The notes: generated from the letters alone by a model not told the origin. A DNA stretch of 64,000 nucleotides from Aldrovandia affinis (GCA_029706075.1 JAINUG010000256.1:620001-684000); one strand, 5' to 3'. Shown: positions 19,001-33,185, counted from the first letter of the stretch. Made by a program: numbers and translations.

Positions 19001-22000
19001 GCCAATCAATCACATAAAATGTCACTTTATATACAGCCCAATAAAACTGTCTATGTGTCACTCACTTGCAGTATGATTTCTCTATAATAATGTATGCCCT
19101 TGTAACACGTGTTAAGTTAATGGTATTGACAAATCCATAAAATGTTATCACTCCATCTAAACTGTGGAAAAGTAAAAGTTTACTTATACACTGCAGGCCA
19201 TTTTGAATCAATAAAATAAAGTAACCAAGTAAATGCATTTAAAAACTAATAAACAGATGTGTTGGCTCCACACTTTTGTGTGTTTGGCTGCCTTCATTTG
19301 GTGGTATGAGTTTAAGGAGTCTGTGGTTTTCAAATAAATCTGTTTTGTACCATAAAGGAATACATAAAATGAGTAACTTGGGAGGAAAAACATTACTTGA
19401 GGTAATATGTATTCAGCAATATGTATGCTGTGTATTCAGAAGATACATAATTTTGTTATGTGAAAACCATATATTTTACTTGTTTCTTTTTGCATAGGAT
19501 TGGTTCATTTGAATTTCTTCATATAGCCTAAATTCTGATCATTCAGGTTCTGATCATACTGATTATATCAAAACCTCAGGACATTGTACCTTTTTTCTTA
19601 CAATAGACCATACATCAAGACAGCATGGACAGTGAAAACAGGAGTTTAAAGGATTGTACTGATGTGATCAAACGAGGAACTTGGCTGTACAATATCTGAC
19701 TCCACCAGTATGACTTAAATACTGTGTGTGTTTAATTGTAAGTACCCACAAATTGTAGGAATAAGCAGACCTTACACACACAGATGTTATGCTAAACCAT
19801 ATAGCACAGTATATAGTATAAAGAAGCACTGTTTGAGTAGAATTGCCCTGAGTCTCCATACAATAATGAACATAAAGCTGTAAAGGTGTAAATTCACATA
19901 GGTTTTAAAGATTTGCAGTCAAGGTGATTTAACTATGCTCAATAAAGCAATAGGCCCTCAGCAGCTATTGGGAGGCGGTTTGTCAGTAGTTATATTGACT
20001 TCTGATCTCACTCCCATATGTTTCTTGTGAACCACTGTTAATGAAATACCAAGTATTATACTGTGAATGGGAAAAGAAACAGTGTTAAGTGTGCTAACAT
20101 GTGGACCCAACTTTGCATTCCACAATAAAATGCAATTTTGTTAATTAGGCTATGGCACTAAAGATGTCTGAATATATAAGTATTACAGTATTGATAGAGG
20201 TCTGCAAAACTGGATAATATGCACATGCTACTTTCGGTCCAACTGTAAAGCACCTTTGTGAAGATAGTGTTGATGTTAGAGCAACGGGGAAAAAAGTGCT
20301 TTTTGTCCTTTGTCCTGATGGTCATCAGAATAGACTATTTGGACAAAGGGAAGTGTTGTAATGCAAATAAACCTTTCTTCAGCTTTTTTCTCTCTAACGA
20401 AATAAAGAGGGAAATTAAATTTGTGACCTCACTATAAATCAACAGATCTGGTGTAATTTACTGTATTAATATGTTTGATGAAACAGATAGGTGACACTGT
20501 TCCTTACCAATGAGACTGGAATTCCAGTGAGAGCCATTTCGGAAAAGGCACAGGTGTGACTCTGTTACATAGCACAGCTGCAATGAGGTGTGTTTTGCAT
20601 TTCACGGCTGTGCGTTTCTCAGCTTGGAGCCATTTCAGTGGTGTGTCTGATTGAGTTCCGAATCATTAACATTGAGTCAGCCTTTCTTCTGATCCTATTT
20701 TAAACAAAGAGCATAATCAAAAGAAGGCCAAGTGCCTCTGTGCAGAAAAGAGGTAAACATGTTCCCAGATAGAGATAGTCCGAAGCATATACAGTATATA
20801 TGATAGTGCTTGCATATTTTGAACCATTTTTATTCAATATGCTAAAGCTTTGTATAACTGCATGTGTTCCTCACATATGGATATGTTAAAGTGAGAAAAT
20901 GTATTGGTTTCTCCTTTCCCATTTAAATCTCAAGTGAATTTACACTAGTGGAAATAAACAATAATTTATTTGGTCATTTTCTTACGAGAAGAATAGTTAA
21001 CAACAATTTTAACAATAGTTTATGTATAATATTGTCATTAAATAATGGATGCAAACCTTGAATTTGATCACAATTAAAGCAATTACACACTTTTTAAACA
21101 CTTGGAGCACCAGGCTTCCAAGCAGACACGAGGACACCAACCAACAACCTTTCAGGAATTAACATGCTAAAGTAGTAATAATTCAATATAGTACATACCG
21201 TCTCAAAAATAACTGTTTGAATTTGTTCAGGCAAGGCTTAAGAAACATGAGGACACCTAAATATCTTATTTACACAAGCAGAATAATATATTCACAATAT
21301 TACAGCATGCCACTACATGCAAGAAATGTAGTGATATGACACTGATCAGCAAGAGAGCCAATTCTTGTGGGAAAAAACACAAATATCAAATATGAATGGC
21401 ATTATGTAGCCTATGTAACCATTGTGAATGCAACAACAACAAAAAATCATAGCCTATGTATTAGTCTGTAGTAGACTATAAATATCCTGTGCGCATATCC
21501 ATGTTTCCTTGCAATTAAAACAGAAGATACTCCTCTATCCTTCTCAGCATATAAATGTAGGAATGTGAAGTGAGAATAAATGTAAAGCAATTCAAAAATA
21601 CATTTATTTATAAGTGAATATAAGTGTTTATATAAAGTCTAGAGTCATTCGTGAATACTGCAATACAGCAATGTGCACCTTTGTTGCTTTCCTCCCCTTC
21701 CTGGCAACAAGAGTAGCATTAAGGTGCAACAGTTGTTATTTTTGTTATATTTAAATTCAAACAACATAAGTGTGTTGGAAAAAAATATTTAAGAAAAGTC
21801 ATTCAAAGTAACTTTGTAAGTAAGTTATTTTAATGTTAAAATCACCAAACACCTGAAAAACGTCATGTTGCTCCTAGTGATAAAGCCATGCATGGAGAGC
21901 CTAAAATAATTTTAATAGTCCAACGTCAGACTGACAGTTTGGGACATAAGGTTTTTCCCCATTTAATTTGAAACAGTCCTCACATGTAAACTGGGTACTG

Positions 22001-25000
22001 TAGAAACACTATACTGCTTGTCTGCTTCAGGTGGGGCCAACCAGCTTTGAAAGTGAAGGAATTTAAACCACAGGCTGTGGTCCAGTGTTCACTGTGAATA
22101 GAATGGAATTCAGAACACACAGCAAGATTCCATGATTGTAATACCAAACAGAACTGGGGCAAATATTCTTTATTCGTAATAATAAAATGTCGTACTCACC
22201 GTACTTCACATTGAAAATTTAAATGAATGTTCCATCTCAAGAACTCCAGAAATGGTTGAACTCACAGTCCAATCATTTGAATACCAACTGGAATACAACA
22301 GCCAGACCAGGAATTACCATATATTGTATAGATTCAAAAAGCTGCCTGTCTGCCTTCAGAAAATAAAGCACTAAACATTGCATTATCTTTCTATAGATAG
22401 CCCCTTTGCAAACATTTGTACTCTCCTCTTCCCCTGAGCTAGCAGTGTGAGGTTACCATATTTTATCACAGCTTTGGTTGAAGGCAAATGTGTGTGAGTG
22501 GAAACACCAAAACACAAACACTCCTCACCCCGTTGCCACCTGCGTGATCCATGGGGAAATCACTTTGCTGGTGACAGGCAGTGGTTGGCCTCCATTCCAG
22601 ACCGCCCTTTAAATTGAACTGGAGGTGTTTGTCTGACGTTATTGTGATATTTCTCTTCAAAGAACCCAACACAGCTGAGAAGCCACATCTAGACCACAGA
22701 ATTTGGTCTATTTTTACTAATCATTGTGTTCCACTGACTCAAGGAATCACAGATTTTTGGGAGAAAATGATCAATGTACTGTAGTAATCCTCATGTGGTT
22801 TGATAGTCATGTTTCTGTTTCAGTCACCAGTCACCCAGCATGTACAAATGCAGACCTGCTCTATTTAACAGACCTTTGTGCAGTGGTGGCAGTTTTCACA
22901 TTTGCGTTTAGGATTTCAAAATAGTTTTCACACACATCCTTGCCTCTGGAGTGTCCTGTTCGCTGCCATTACAGAAACAATCTCATAATCCCCCAAAAAA
23001 TTGTAGGTGACTGTCCTCTTAGTTCTCACATGAGAGTTGTTAGGATGTTGTTTCTCATATGAAGTCAAAACAGGGAATGCAAAGGAAATTATAAATAGCA
23101 ATTCAGGGCAAGGACCCAGTACACCCTGACAAAGAGGCCCATATTAACATTGAATGTATGATTTTATGGGAGCTTATTTTATTGCACTTTAGAACTCATT
23201 GTAGTTGTAAATGTCACTGCAACAATGGTGCTTCCTGCTTATGTAAAGTAAGCAGAATTCAAAGCTATTAAAATCCCCCAGACATCATAATGGCAGATGG
23301 TGAAATACAAATGACTGGAGCTCGATGACTACAGCAGAGAGGAATCATTCAACACATACATCACAGTGAAGGGCAGCCAAGCTCATTCTATATCACACAG
23401 GTCTCTTTACGTGGAGGGTAATTAGAGTAAATGCATGAAAGAGCTGCATTATGGAGGAGGCTGAAACCGTACTGTACAGTGCACTCATCGGGGACTGAAC
23501 AGCTGCACAATATCTATTTCTGCCTAATGGCACACGCTTCCATGTGCCCCGATCCAGCGCTGAGCCGAATGGTGTCCTGTCGTCACCTTTAACAAGTCTC
23601 ATTGGAATCGTCCAAACACAAACAAAAGGGACCGTCCTTCAGCAGAGGACCCACGACCCATTCCACAATTATTACTCCATTCAAACTGTTAATTACAAAT
23701 ACCTGACAACTCTCACATTAAAAATGACAACCTAAATGACAACCTAAATCACTGTTGATATACAAAGCTGCAAGTAATCACTGTTCCTTTTTGTTTCTCA
23801 CGATCTGTAACGCAGCAAACACTCCAAACAGTCCCAGAATACTTCCTCAACATAACGGGATGCAATCAGTGCACATCTAAAGATGCCAAGATCTTTATGA
23901 AAACAAACCAAAAAGAAACAGCTAGAACACAATGATTTGTACCAATTTTGATTCTTCCAAATTTTTATTCAATCTTTTTCATCTTCATCATAACTTTTGC
24001 TTTTGGTGAAGTTTATTGTTACCAAAAGAACATCTTAAATTCAGAGTGTAGACTGCTTACTCAGACATAAAACTGTGGGCAGTACATTTCAATTAATTGA
24101 CACTTACATGCTGTAAAGAGTACTTTCGGGGAAATCAATACTGCAATTTTCTACTTAGAAAACCCAATTCCATCTAATTAATTTTCTAATTTCCTCCAAG
24201 AATACCATTGATTGTCCAATCAAAAAGCCAATTATTGTTTCCAAATTGTTCATTGTGGTTTGCAAAAGTCACTTATTTGTGCAAATCACTTGTACAGCTT
24301 TCAGTCACTAAAACCTTTCTCAGAAACTTTACCAAAGTGTCAGCTTTCTCATAAATCCACTTTTGAAAAGGATGAGACAAAACATCTCTTTCATGTGAAG
24401 ACATATATTATATTGGAAATAACTTTAAGTTCATAAAATTTATTTTTTAAGGATTATATTCCTACATGGGAAATGCATATAAAATTATATCTCACTGACA
24501 TACAACTGACATTGTTCTTTATAACTGTACCTGAAGACAATTATAAAACTGTTGAATGTAACCTCATCAGATTTGTCATCAAATAAGACACTTTGAAAAG
24601 CTCAGAGAAGGCCACAGTATCAAGCTAACTAAAATGAACCTGTCCAGCTTTATATCGTGGGACATGAACAGGCTGTGGTAATTCTAGCAGTGAAGGCAGT
24701 GAGACTGAATGTGATGAATACAGAAGGTTTTCAGAATGTCAAAACCATCCAGGGCCAATCTTCATTTAACAGGTCTGAGTAATTTGCACATGCCGGGGTA
24801 GAGTTTTATCAAATGTGTTTTAGCTGACATTGGTTATTTCAGTAGTCTTCTAAACATTTGCCTGCAGTAGATCTGCATGCAATTAGGGCTAGCTAAATAC
24901 AGTGCATAGCCCTACACCCACAGTGTCTAGACTTATTAACTTGCTGTTACAGAGGAAATCCACCTAACTTTGGGCAGATTCATATCAGCCCCATAAATTA

Positions 25001-25082
25001 AACTGTGGGTGGTGGTGTCATTTATTTCAAATCTTGCGAAAGAAATATGAATTTCATTAAAACAGTTAACCCAGATTCTAAG
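16087..25082. other. unique DNA, no gene seen
   Basis: Nine kilobases without a convincing exon. A GC-richer patch lies at 16730-16930; its 136-codon frame shows no domain and is opposed by an equally long frame on the other strand. An L2-type tail lies at 17266-17335. A (GA)n tract sits at 18590-18602. Stretches at 17560-17830, 22480-22740 and 23280-23640 look information-rich and are treated as candidate conserved non-coding elements. Confidence 0.5.
17266..17335 (-). mobile_element. L2/SINE-type 3' tail fragment
   Basis: The sequence GGCATTTAGCAGATGCTCTT and ATCCAGAGCGACGTACAA is the complement of the L2 3' tail seen at 14527 and 14619, preceded by TTACATTACATTACA, the terminal short repeat. 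The body is not identifiable. Confidence 0.65.
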
Positions 25083-25364
25083 AAAATGGCTGCCGGGTCC
25101 TTATCAGCCCCAGATAAATTAAACTAACGACCAGCTGAAGGCCATTGCAAGGCCTATTTAAAGGGTCCCAGTAGGAACGTGAGTTGGAAGGAGTTATTTA
25201 TTTGACCAGCCAGGATTTGGAAATCTTGTCTTTGGGATTGGAAAGAATTGCGGATGACTGGATTTTTTCATTAAAACAGTTAACCCATCTAATGGTTAGT
25301 ATAATAAATTATCATTTTGTTTTTGCCTCCTCCTTGTTACTTCTGGGTGTTTGGGGACACCACA
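25083..25364 (+). mobile_element. 5'-truncated LTR of family X
   Basis: It shares AAATGGCTGCC, ACCAGCTGAAGGCCATT, GACCAGCCAGGATTTGGAAA, the TTATCATTTTGTTT block and the terminal GGGGACACCACA with the solo LTR at 6025-6497. The first ~30 bp are missing. A TATTTAAAG promoter-like box at about 25157 fixes the likely orientation. Confidence 0.65.
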
Positions 25365-25735
25365 CCATCAACTTCTCACAATCAAATTCATTGACAGTTC
25401 TTTATTAAACCAACTGAATCTATTGTTTTTATTGATACTACTGGAGCTCTACCTACTGGAAGAAGAATACTGGAGTGGAAGAAGAATACAGAGGATTCAG
25501 ATGATGAACTGAAATCTAAATAATTTAATCTAATAATAATCTTCTGCAAAATAAATTGTTGAAAATTTGTAAGCATCTCCCTCAAACATCAGCCACATTC
25601 AAGTCATATTCAAGCAACACTCCAACACACAATTTCTATTTAGTATAGTTCATGCAATAACAGTTATTTTATTCACCAACAATAACCTGCTGGAATGGTC
25701 ACAGACATATATACCATATGCATATTATATATATA

Positions 25736-26587
25736 CACTACCGGTCAAAAGTTTTAGAACACCGCCATTTTCCAGTTCTTACTGAAGGTTAAGCAGTTCA
25801 AGTCCAGTGAATAACCTGAAATGGTTCAAAGATAATCGGTAAACTGCCAGAGGTTAAAAAAAAAGTTTAGGTTACCAAAAACTTAAAAATAATGTCAATT
25901 TTTTGGCAGTGAGTAGTTTCCTACACCATCAAAAGGCACTTGGAAACTGGAGAAAACTCTGACAGGAAGAGACCCAAAGCCACAACAAAAGTTTCTGAGA
26001 GTCAACAGCTTGCGTGACAGGCGGCTCACAGGACAACAGCTTCAAGCACAGCTTAACACTGGTCGAAGTAAGGAAGTCTCAGTTTCAACTGTGAAGAGAA
26101 GACTTCGAGCTGCAGGTTTGACAGGTCGAGTGATAAGAAAGCCATTGCTAAAATGGCAAAATAAGAAAAAATGGCTTGCCTGGGCCATGAAGCACCGCCA
26201 GTGGACTACTGAAGACTGGAAGAAGGTCTTATGGACCGATGAATCAAAATGTGAAATCTTGAAATTTTGAAAGGTTTTTGTAGGCTGTCGAGTAGGCGAA
26301 AGGATGGTTCCTCAGTGTGTGACACCAACTGTCAAACATGGAGGAGGAAGCGTGACCCTGGATCCAGAGTCGGTTAACCCATTACTTGTTCCCTGAAAAG
26401 GGCCTTTTTTTATAACTCTGAAATGTAAATTTTGTATCCGTTTTTGGTAACCTAAACATTTTTTTTCAACCTCTGGCAGTTTACCGCTTACCTTTGTACC
26501 ATTTCAGGTTATTCACTGGACTTGAACTGCTTAAATTTCAGTAAAAACAGGAAAATGGGGGTGTTCTAAAACTTTTGACCGGTTGTG
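25736..26587 (+). mobile_element. Tc1-like transposon (family Y), internally deleted
   Basis: The 852-bp element is flanked by TA at 25734-25735 and 26588-26589 and has terminal inverted repeats of about 145 bp (left CACTACCGGTCAAAAGTTTT; right the complement of CACAACCGGTCAAAAGTTTT). The centre carries part of a transposase gene. Related single arms lie at 6812 and 36968. Confidence 0.85.
25955..26375 (+). pseudogene. Tc1 transposase fragment
   Basis: The readable part (from about 26000) gives SLRDRRLTGQQLQAQLN, STVKRRLRAAGLTGR, KKKWLAWAMKHRQW and VLWTDES. This covers the end of the helix-turn-helix DNA-binding region and the first catalytic aspartate (WTDES). A TGA follows at about 26268. 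The same frame then continues MVPQCVTPTVKHGGGSV to about 26355, where the sequence jumps to the 3' end (LFPEKG). The segment with the second aspartate and the third acidic residue has been deleted. The native family protein is about 340 residues; roughly 120 remain. Confidence 0.75.
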
Positions 26588-29500
26588 TATATATATATAT
26601 ATATATGAGAGAGAGAGCGAAAGAGAGCACATAGAAATAGAGAACCCTCATCTTTCAATCACAAAACAATACTATATTTAGGATGATTACAGACCAAATG
26701 CAACCATTATTAGGCTTCATAATGCTGTGTATCTGTGCAGTACAATCTGTTATGTGGGAAAAATGAGCAGTACAAAAATTTGTCAATTACAGAAAGGCAA
26801 CTATAGGAAAGCTCAAAACTGACCTGTCTAAATATTGCTCTGCCTGAAATTCAAGCTTAGATAGAACCTGTTTTCCCCCACCCCTGGACATGCAAGAGGA
26901 AGATCAGAAGAGCCGGTGTCAGACAGGGTACATCTGGTTATGATATCTATGCCCTTCCTGGGAAAACAGACCCACTACTTCCTGGCATTAACTGTCTCTT
27001 TAATAAATGTTTCCATGGTGAATTTACCTGGACTGGACAGAGTGACAATGATGTTAAAATCAAAGGAAGTAATTAAAAGTATTATAATCATCTTTGAACA
27101 TTTGAATGTAAATATTCATATATACTCAAATATAGAATTGCAAAAAAATGAGACGCTCTTTGGCAGCACTTTGTTCTATTCGTCTGACAAAGGTATATCA
27201 ACAGATGTAAGTTGTGACGTCAATTCATCAATTGCTCATGCTGTTGTGTAAGTGCTTGTCCAAAAGAAAATCCACCCATGGTAAACTCAGAGAAGTGTTC
27301 AAATTGCTTGCAGTTGTAGTACATGCATAAACATGTCATAACATTCTGATATAAGACTGGTGTGTTATAAATCTGACTTCATCAAGATTTCCGTCTCGTG
27401 TGCTCGTTATTTTCTTGGTTATCATCGGATGTCTGATCTCACCTTGCCAAACAATAAACCATTTCTATAATTGTCACAAGGTGACAGTGCCATTAAATTA
27501 CATGCAAGATGCTGAGGGCATCTTTTAAAAAGCACAAACAATGGAAACCAACAATAACCTCCTGGAATGGTCACAAACATCACATTACTGCTGATCCAAA
27601 TAAATGAAATTATTTCAATCATCAATTATCAGCATACTTCAACACAATACACACAATGTGTGTGATTGATGTAAAACTGTGCACTTACTTCCTGCACACG
27701 GGTTTGGCTGTGTTCACTGTCTGAACGGAAGCCTTCTTTTCCCCCACTGGATTGGTATTATACTGTCCAAGGTGTTTCTTTTTTTCCCACACAGAACTGA
27801 GAACAAAACAATGATAAGAAAAAGGATGAAGCTGAGTAAGTAGAAAAAACATGTCTCTCTACATTTTGTTTTTAGTTGAGATTGCCAGCACAGTGGCACA
27901 CGACACACACACACACCCACACATAAACACACACGCCTCCTGGAAAGAAAGAAAAGAAGAAAAAAACGACTGCACTCTAATTTGAGAGCAACATGTATTA
28001 CCCTTGAGGCTGGGGTTTCACCTACACCTGAGTGCACCTTGTCGCCATCATTCCCTCTGCTGGAAGAGTTGGCACTTCCTGCAAGTCAAGTAAGTGAATG
28101 AGAGCGCAAGTGAGTGTCTAAGTGAGCAGGTGAGTGAGTGGTGAGTGAGGAAGCGAGTGTGTAACTGACTGGGTGAGTGAGTGTGCAGGTAAGTGAGTGA
28201 GTGAGCAAGTGACTGTGTTAGATAGTCAGTGAGCAAGTCAGTGGATGACTGAATGAGTGAATGAATGAATGAGTGACTAAATGGGGGTGCTGATCCAGAA
28301 ACAAGGGGGCATTTTTCCCAGGAATAGGCTGGGAGTGTGTGTATAAATGAGGGAGAGAAGGAGAGGGGAGTCTGGTGAGCAGATGTGTGCAGCGGTCCCA
28401 ACGGAGCGAGGGAGCATGAGGATGGGCTGCGCCTCAGCACAAACAACACAGTAAGGAGGTGGGGGGGGAGTTGATAATATTCCCCTGGAAAATCCCCATC
28501 CAGGTCTGCATGAACCCACAGGAACATATTTTCTCTCATGACACAGAGCAATCAAAAAAGGATATACTTATCTCTGTGGCTATTATGAGTATTTTTCTGT
28601 GAATTTTTCATTTTCTGTGAAACTGTTCAAACATGTTGGCACATTGTATTGGTTAGTAGCTATTGGATATGCATAGCTAAAGCAGCAAAAATAAATTACT
28701 GCATTGTATGTTAATGCATCCTTGAATGTGTTATGGAATTTTCACAAGTAGATATCATAAACAGATGTCAAACACATAGGTCCTTAAATACTGCAATGCT
28801 TAAATAATTATTGTCATATTCCCATAAAATAAAGCATAAAGTGCTTAAAATCCCAGAATTGTTCAAAAAAGTAACATCAGCAACCCACACATTTCAGATA
28901 ACAAATACAGGAAATCCCCATGAAAACATACCAGTACTGCATGCGCCATGACAATGTGCAGAAAATAGACGCTGACTAGATTTTACAGTCAGTTTAAGTC
29001 AATACACACATAAATGGTTTAATCCTCTGTCAGCAGAAAGGAAAAAGTGCTGTCTGGATCACAGACCTTCACTTTAATTTTACTAACTTAATTGACAAAG
29101 TCATTGCTAGATCCAGACATTTTACTACTTGGGAGAGAAAATGCATGCATCATGGTAACAATATGGAGAGCCCTTGAAATCGGATTATGCAGGAGGTGAA
29201 AGAGGACTGTCTACAGAACAACACAAAATAACTTACTTGATCACATGCCAAAGGTGTTGTACAGCATAGAAGGAAAACAAAATGCTGTTAAATCAATGTG
29301 GGAAACAGGAAGATTCATGGCCCTGCCCTGTATCTAACACTATTTATATTATAATAAAATAAATAATGTCTCAGGAAGTCACAGCTTGATTTATTAATTA
29401 ATATGAACCTCCCAAACCAAATTGTATTTTTGCTTTTCTGAAAATGACTTGACTTGTGTTCGGCCTGATTATTCAACAGTTGTCCAGAATTCAACAAAGC

Positions 29501-32052
29501 ACAGAAGGCTTCTATGTGGTAGTGCAGGGCTGAAGTTCATGGTATCTGCCTTTTGGACCAAATCATTACACTGTTCCTATTGGGAGGGTTCCGACAAGTT
29601 ACAGAGAGGGCTTAATTTACTGTGCCAAAGGGGGCCTGACAATCCTGATAACTGTGAGGTCCACAAGGGCGATAAAACTGCCTCCAGCGGGACCATGATC
29701 CATGACCTGCGGGAGGCAAGCAGAAAGCTAGCCAGATTCCCCCCGGATGCCCAAACACAGCACGGATGCATAAATCTCGGCGGGAAGTGGTTTGTGCTGT
29801 CAAGCGCTGTCATAACTGTTTGCAACATTGCTGTGTAACAGCCACCTTTGAGGGAGCATTTTTACGTTTGTGTGCACATAACCAATAAACTGAAAACACA
29901 TGGGGACCACACTTGTGAATGCAGAGGCCGATATTGATATTTGCCAGGCCCTGGGCAGGTGACCGAATGTCTCGACCGTGAGTCCGCAATGCTGAAAGAG
30001 CCATAAGGAAGCAAGTTGTGATTTGAACCATTTCAGCACTGAGAATGTGAATGAAATGTTATAGGAAGACACTCAAGGTTGCGTTCAAACTTCCCAGTTT
30101 GTGATCACCTGAACTGCAGAACTCATTATATTGTGAAAGTAGTGATAATAATATGCAAGTCAAAATTAGGGACCAAAGCAAAAAGATTTAATATCTCCTT
30201 CATGTCCCTGATGTCATTTCCCTTCTATATTTTAAAGATGATGATTATCTACATGTTGCTACATGTCATCTAGAATCTACAATGGTGATCCAATACATTT
30301 ATCTCCTATTGTACAACCATGAAAACAGCATGGAGGAAAAATAAAAATGAACTGGCCCAGCTGGTTTTGATTTCTGAAGTGCAGTGGTTCACGTCTCAGG
30401 CTAGTTCACAGAATCTAGATATATTACCTGTAAAATCCCACAGAGTCCAATGCTGTCCTTGCCTGAAACACATGCTAGCTTACAATCTGGCACGAGTCAA
30501 CATAGGGACTTCTACAAAGAAACATTGAGTAAACACATATATTCCAAGTAGGCCTAAATGAAAGGGAACCAGGGAACCATGAAAAAGCCAGGGAAAAACT
30601 GATTGTTTGGATGTACCAAATCTTTATTAAGCACTCTTGGGATCCTTGAACATGATCAGGACTTCCCACCGAAGCTATGTTTGCCAAGTTTGCCACATTT
30701 AATTTTCCAATACAGACTTTTTACAGACCTTACAATTACTGTTAAGCTTAAAGATATGCATGTTAAATGACAGCAGTAAGATCAAGCATTATTCCTTTTC
30801 AGAAAGAAACTCTGAGTACCTTTTATGAACATAATGATCCGACATTCCTCATACTCATTCTGTTTCTGCATTAAAATGCTTTCACATCAAGCAAAAAAGA
30901 GTTTGAAGAGTATCAGGTGAGATTACCCCACAGAGTTACCCCCCATGTAGCCCTCAGAGCCAGTTTGGACAGTCTTTTATAAATGTGGCCCATTACCCAT
31001 TTCAACTAATGGAATTTCAGAGAGGCACATTGAAGATGAGACCATGAGAGCTGATGAACTGAGACAACTCTGTTCAAACTTCACGTCAGCAGTGCCCATC
31101 CATCCCATAAAGCAAGATGAATCCATAGAAATGCACATGGCTTATTCATGCTGCACTCCTTCAAACATGGCAACATCTCTAATGAAACCTTCCATGAAAA
31201 CATTCAGACCTGTTCTCCTTTGGGAACATTGGGAACGGAGTGATACAGTATTTCTGAGAACCAAGCAATGGAATAAATTGTGACTTCAGTGATGCACAGG
31301 AACAAAACAAACTGTCAAAACCCTTTGTTTTTTAGACCTTGATACCCTGAAGATTCCTTGCAGTCTTAAATACAGTATCTAATAAATGTTTTGTATACAC
31401 CAAAGTAAGGTGTACCAAAACTCTGAAATTCATGTAACTACAGTGCTCTTGTTTTTTTTGTTTTGCCTCAGTAAGTTCCAGCAGTGCAGGGACTAATTCA
31501 TCATACAAATGCACAATGCCACAGAAACTACCAGCCCCCTCCTACAGCATAATTATTGACTCCCACATACACTGGGTGATGAGTTACCTTTGTGGGAAAA
31601 TACCTTTTTTTTTGCTTGCATGACTACTCTTGCACCCGAAGAGTGCACCACATTGCAGTTTGGGACTTTTTTTTTTACTCCAAAAGGTAATTGATATATA
31701 TGGTAAAAACCAATAAAATGTCTTAAATTATTATGCTGCTTTTTAAAAATCGTACAAATCCTCTTGTCAATGGAGCCATTTGTTATATTATCAAATTGAA
31801 TTTTCTGTATTTATACAGAAATGTATACTGTTTTCACTGGTTATGGGTGGGATTGAGTTAGTGGCCTGGAGCCCAAATGGTGTTAGGAGAAGCTTCTCCT
31901 CATCATGCTTGCAAGCTCAAATAATGGAACACTGAATCATTTGCTATAAAAATCAGTTTTTGTTTTGGTTTGTAAGTCTATCATAACTGTGAACCCTTTC
32001 AGAGAGTTACCCTAAAGCTTTCAAACCGTTTTCAAAATCTATGACACATATA
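26588..32052. other. unique DNA with simple repeats, no gene seen
   Basis: Contains an AT/GA simple tract (26588-26617), AC-rich sequence at 27898-27938 and the GTGA minisatellite at 28083-28283. The region 29480-29900 is information-rich and is a candidate conserved element. No exon with splice signals was found. Confidence 0.5.
28083..28283 (+). repeat. degenerate (GTGA)n/(GAGT)n minisatellite
   Basis: About 200 bp of GTGAGTGA-like motifs with many substitutions and AAGT/AATGA variants. It produces a spurious long minus-strand frame rich in HSLT. Confidence 0.8.
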
Positions 32053-33185
32053 CACAGATCAGCCACAACATTAAAACCACCTGCCTAATATTGTGTAGGT
32101 CCCCCTCGTGCCACCAAAACAGTTTTGACCCGTCGAGGCATTGACTCCACAAGACCTCTGAAGGTGTCCTGTGGTATCTGTTAGCAGTCCTGTAAGTTGC
32201 GAGGTGATGCCTCCATGGATTGGACTTGTTGGTCCAGCACATCCCACAGATGCTTGATCGGATTGAGATCTGGGGAATTTGGAGGCAACACCTTGAACTC
32301 TTTGCCATGTTCCTAAAACAATTCCTGAACAATTTTTGCAGTGTGGCAGGGCACATTATCCTGCTGAAAGAGGCCACTGCCATCAGGGAATACCGTTGCC
32401 ATGAAGGGGTGTACTTAGTCTGCAATAATGTTTAGGTAGGTGGTACGTGTCAAAGTAACATCCACATGAATGCCAGGACCCAAGGTTTCCCAGCAGAACA
32501 TTGCCCAGAGCATCACACTGCCTTCTTCCCATAGTGCATCCTGGTGCCATCTCTTCCCCAGGTAAACGACACACATGCACCCGGCCATCCACTTGATGTA
32601 AAAGAAAATGTGATTCATCAGACCAGCCCACCTTCTTCCATTGCTCCATGGTCCAGTTCTGACACTCACGTGCCCATTGTAGGCGCTTTCGGCGGTGGAC
32701 AGGGGTCAGCATGGGCACTCTGACCAGTCTGTGGCTAACACCTTTCTATCATAGCCAGCATTAACTTTTTCAGCAATTTGTGCTACAGTAGCTCTTCTGT
32801 GGGATCGGACCAGACGGGCTAGCCTTCTCTCCCCATGCGCATAAATGAGCCTTGGGCGCCCATGACCCTGTCGCCGGTTCACTGGTTATCCTTCCTTGGA
32901 CCACTTTTGGTAGGTACTAACCACTGCATACCGGGAACACCCCACAAGACCTGTCGTTTTGGAGATGCTCTGACCCAGTCGTCTAACCATCACAATTTGG
33001 CCCTTGTCAAAGTCACTCAGATCCTTACGCTTGCCCAGTTTTCCTGCTTCCAACACATCAACTTCAAGAACTGACTGTTCACTTGCTGCTAATATATCCC
33101 ACCCCTTGCCAGGTGCCATTGTAACGAGATTATCAATGTTATTCACTTCACCTGTCAGTGGTTTTAATGTTGTGGCTGATCAGTG
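32053..33185 (-). mobile_element. Tc1-like transposon, full length
   Basis: The 1133-bp element is flanked by TA (32051-32052 and 33186-33187). Its ends are inverted copies: left CACAGATCAGCCACAACATT, right the complement of CACTGATCAGCCACAACATT, continuing into AAAACCAC. The transposase runs on the minus strand. A Gmr1-like LTR begins 8 bp beyond the right end. Confidence 0.85.
32085..33119 (-). pseudogene. Tc1-type transposase, disrupted
   Basis: The ATG at 33119 begins [17 protein letters not shown]; the paired helix-turn-helix region follows ([32 protein letters not shown]). A TAA stops the frame after YQKWSKEG. Later pieces in shifting frames give RRKRLQWAREC, VGWSDESHFLLH (first catalytic Asp), a LWAMFCWETLGPGIHVD block, LFQQDNVPCHTAKIV (second Asp) and NSPDLNPIKHLWDVL. 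In the last block the glutamate usual in NPIEHLWD is lysine (AAG). The gene ends QY plus TAG. Stop, frameshifts and catalytic change make it dead. Confidence 0.8.

Noticed and set aside
28048..28551. 167-codon minus-strand frame rich in HSLT
   Set aside because: It is the translation of the (GTGA)n minisatellite at 28083-28283 and adjoining low-complexity sequence.
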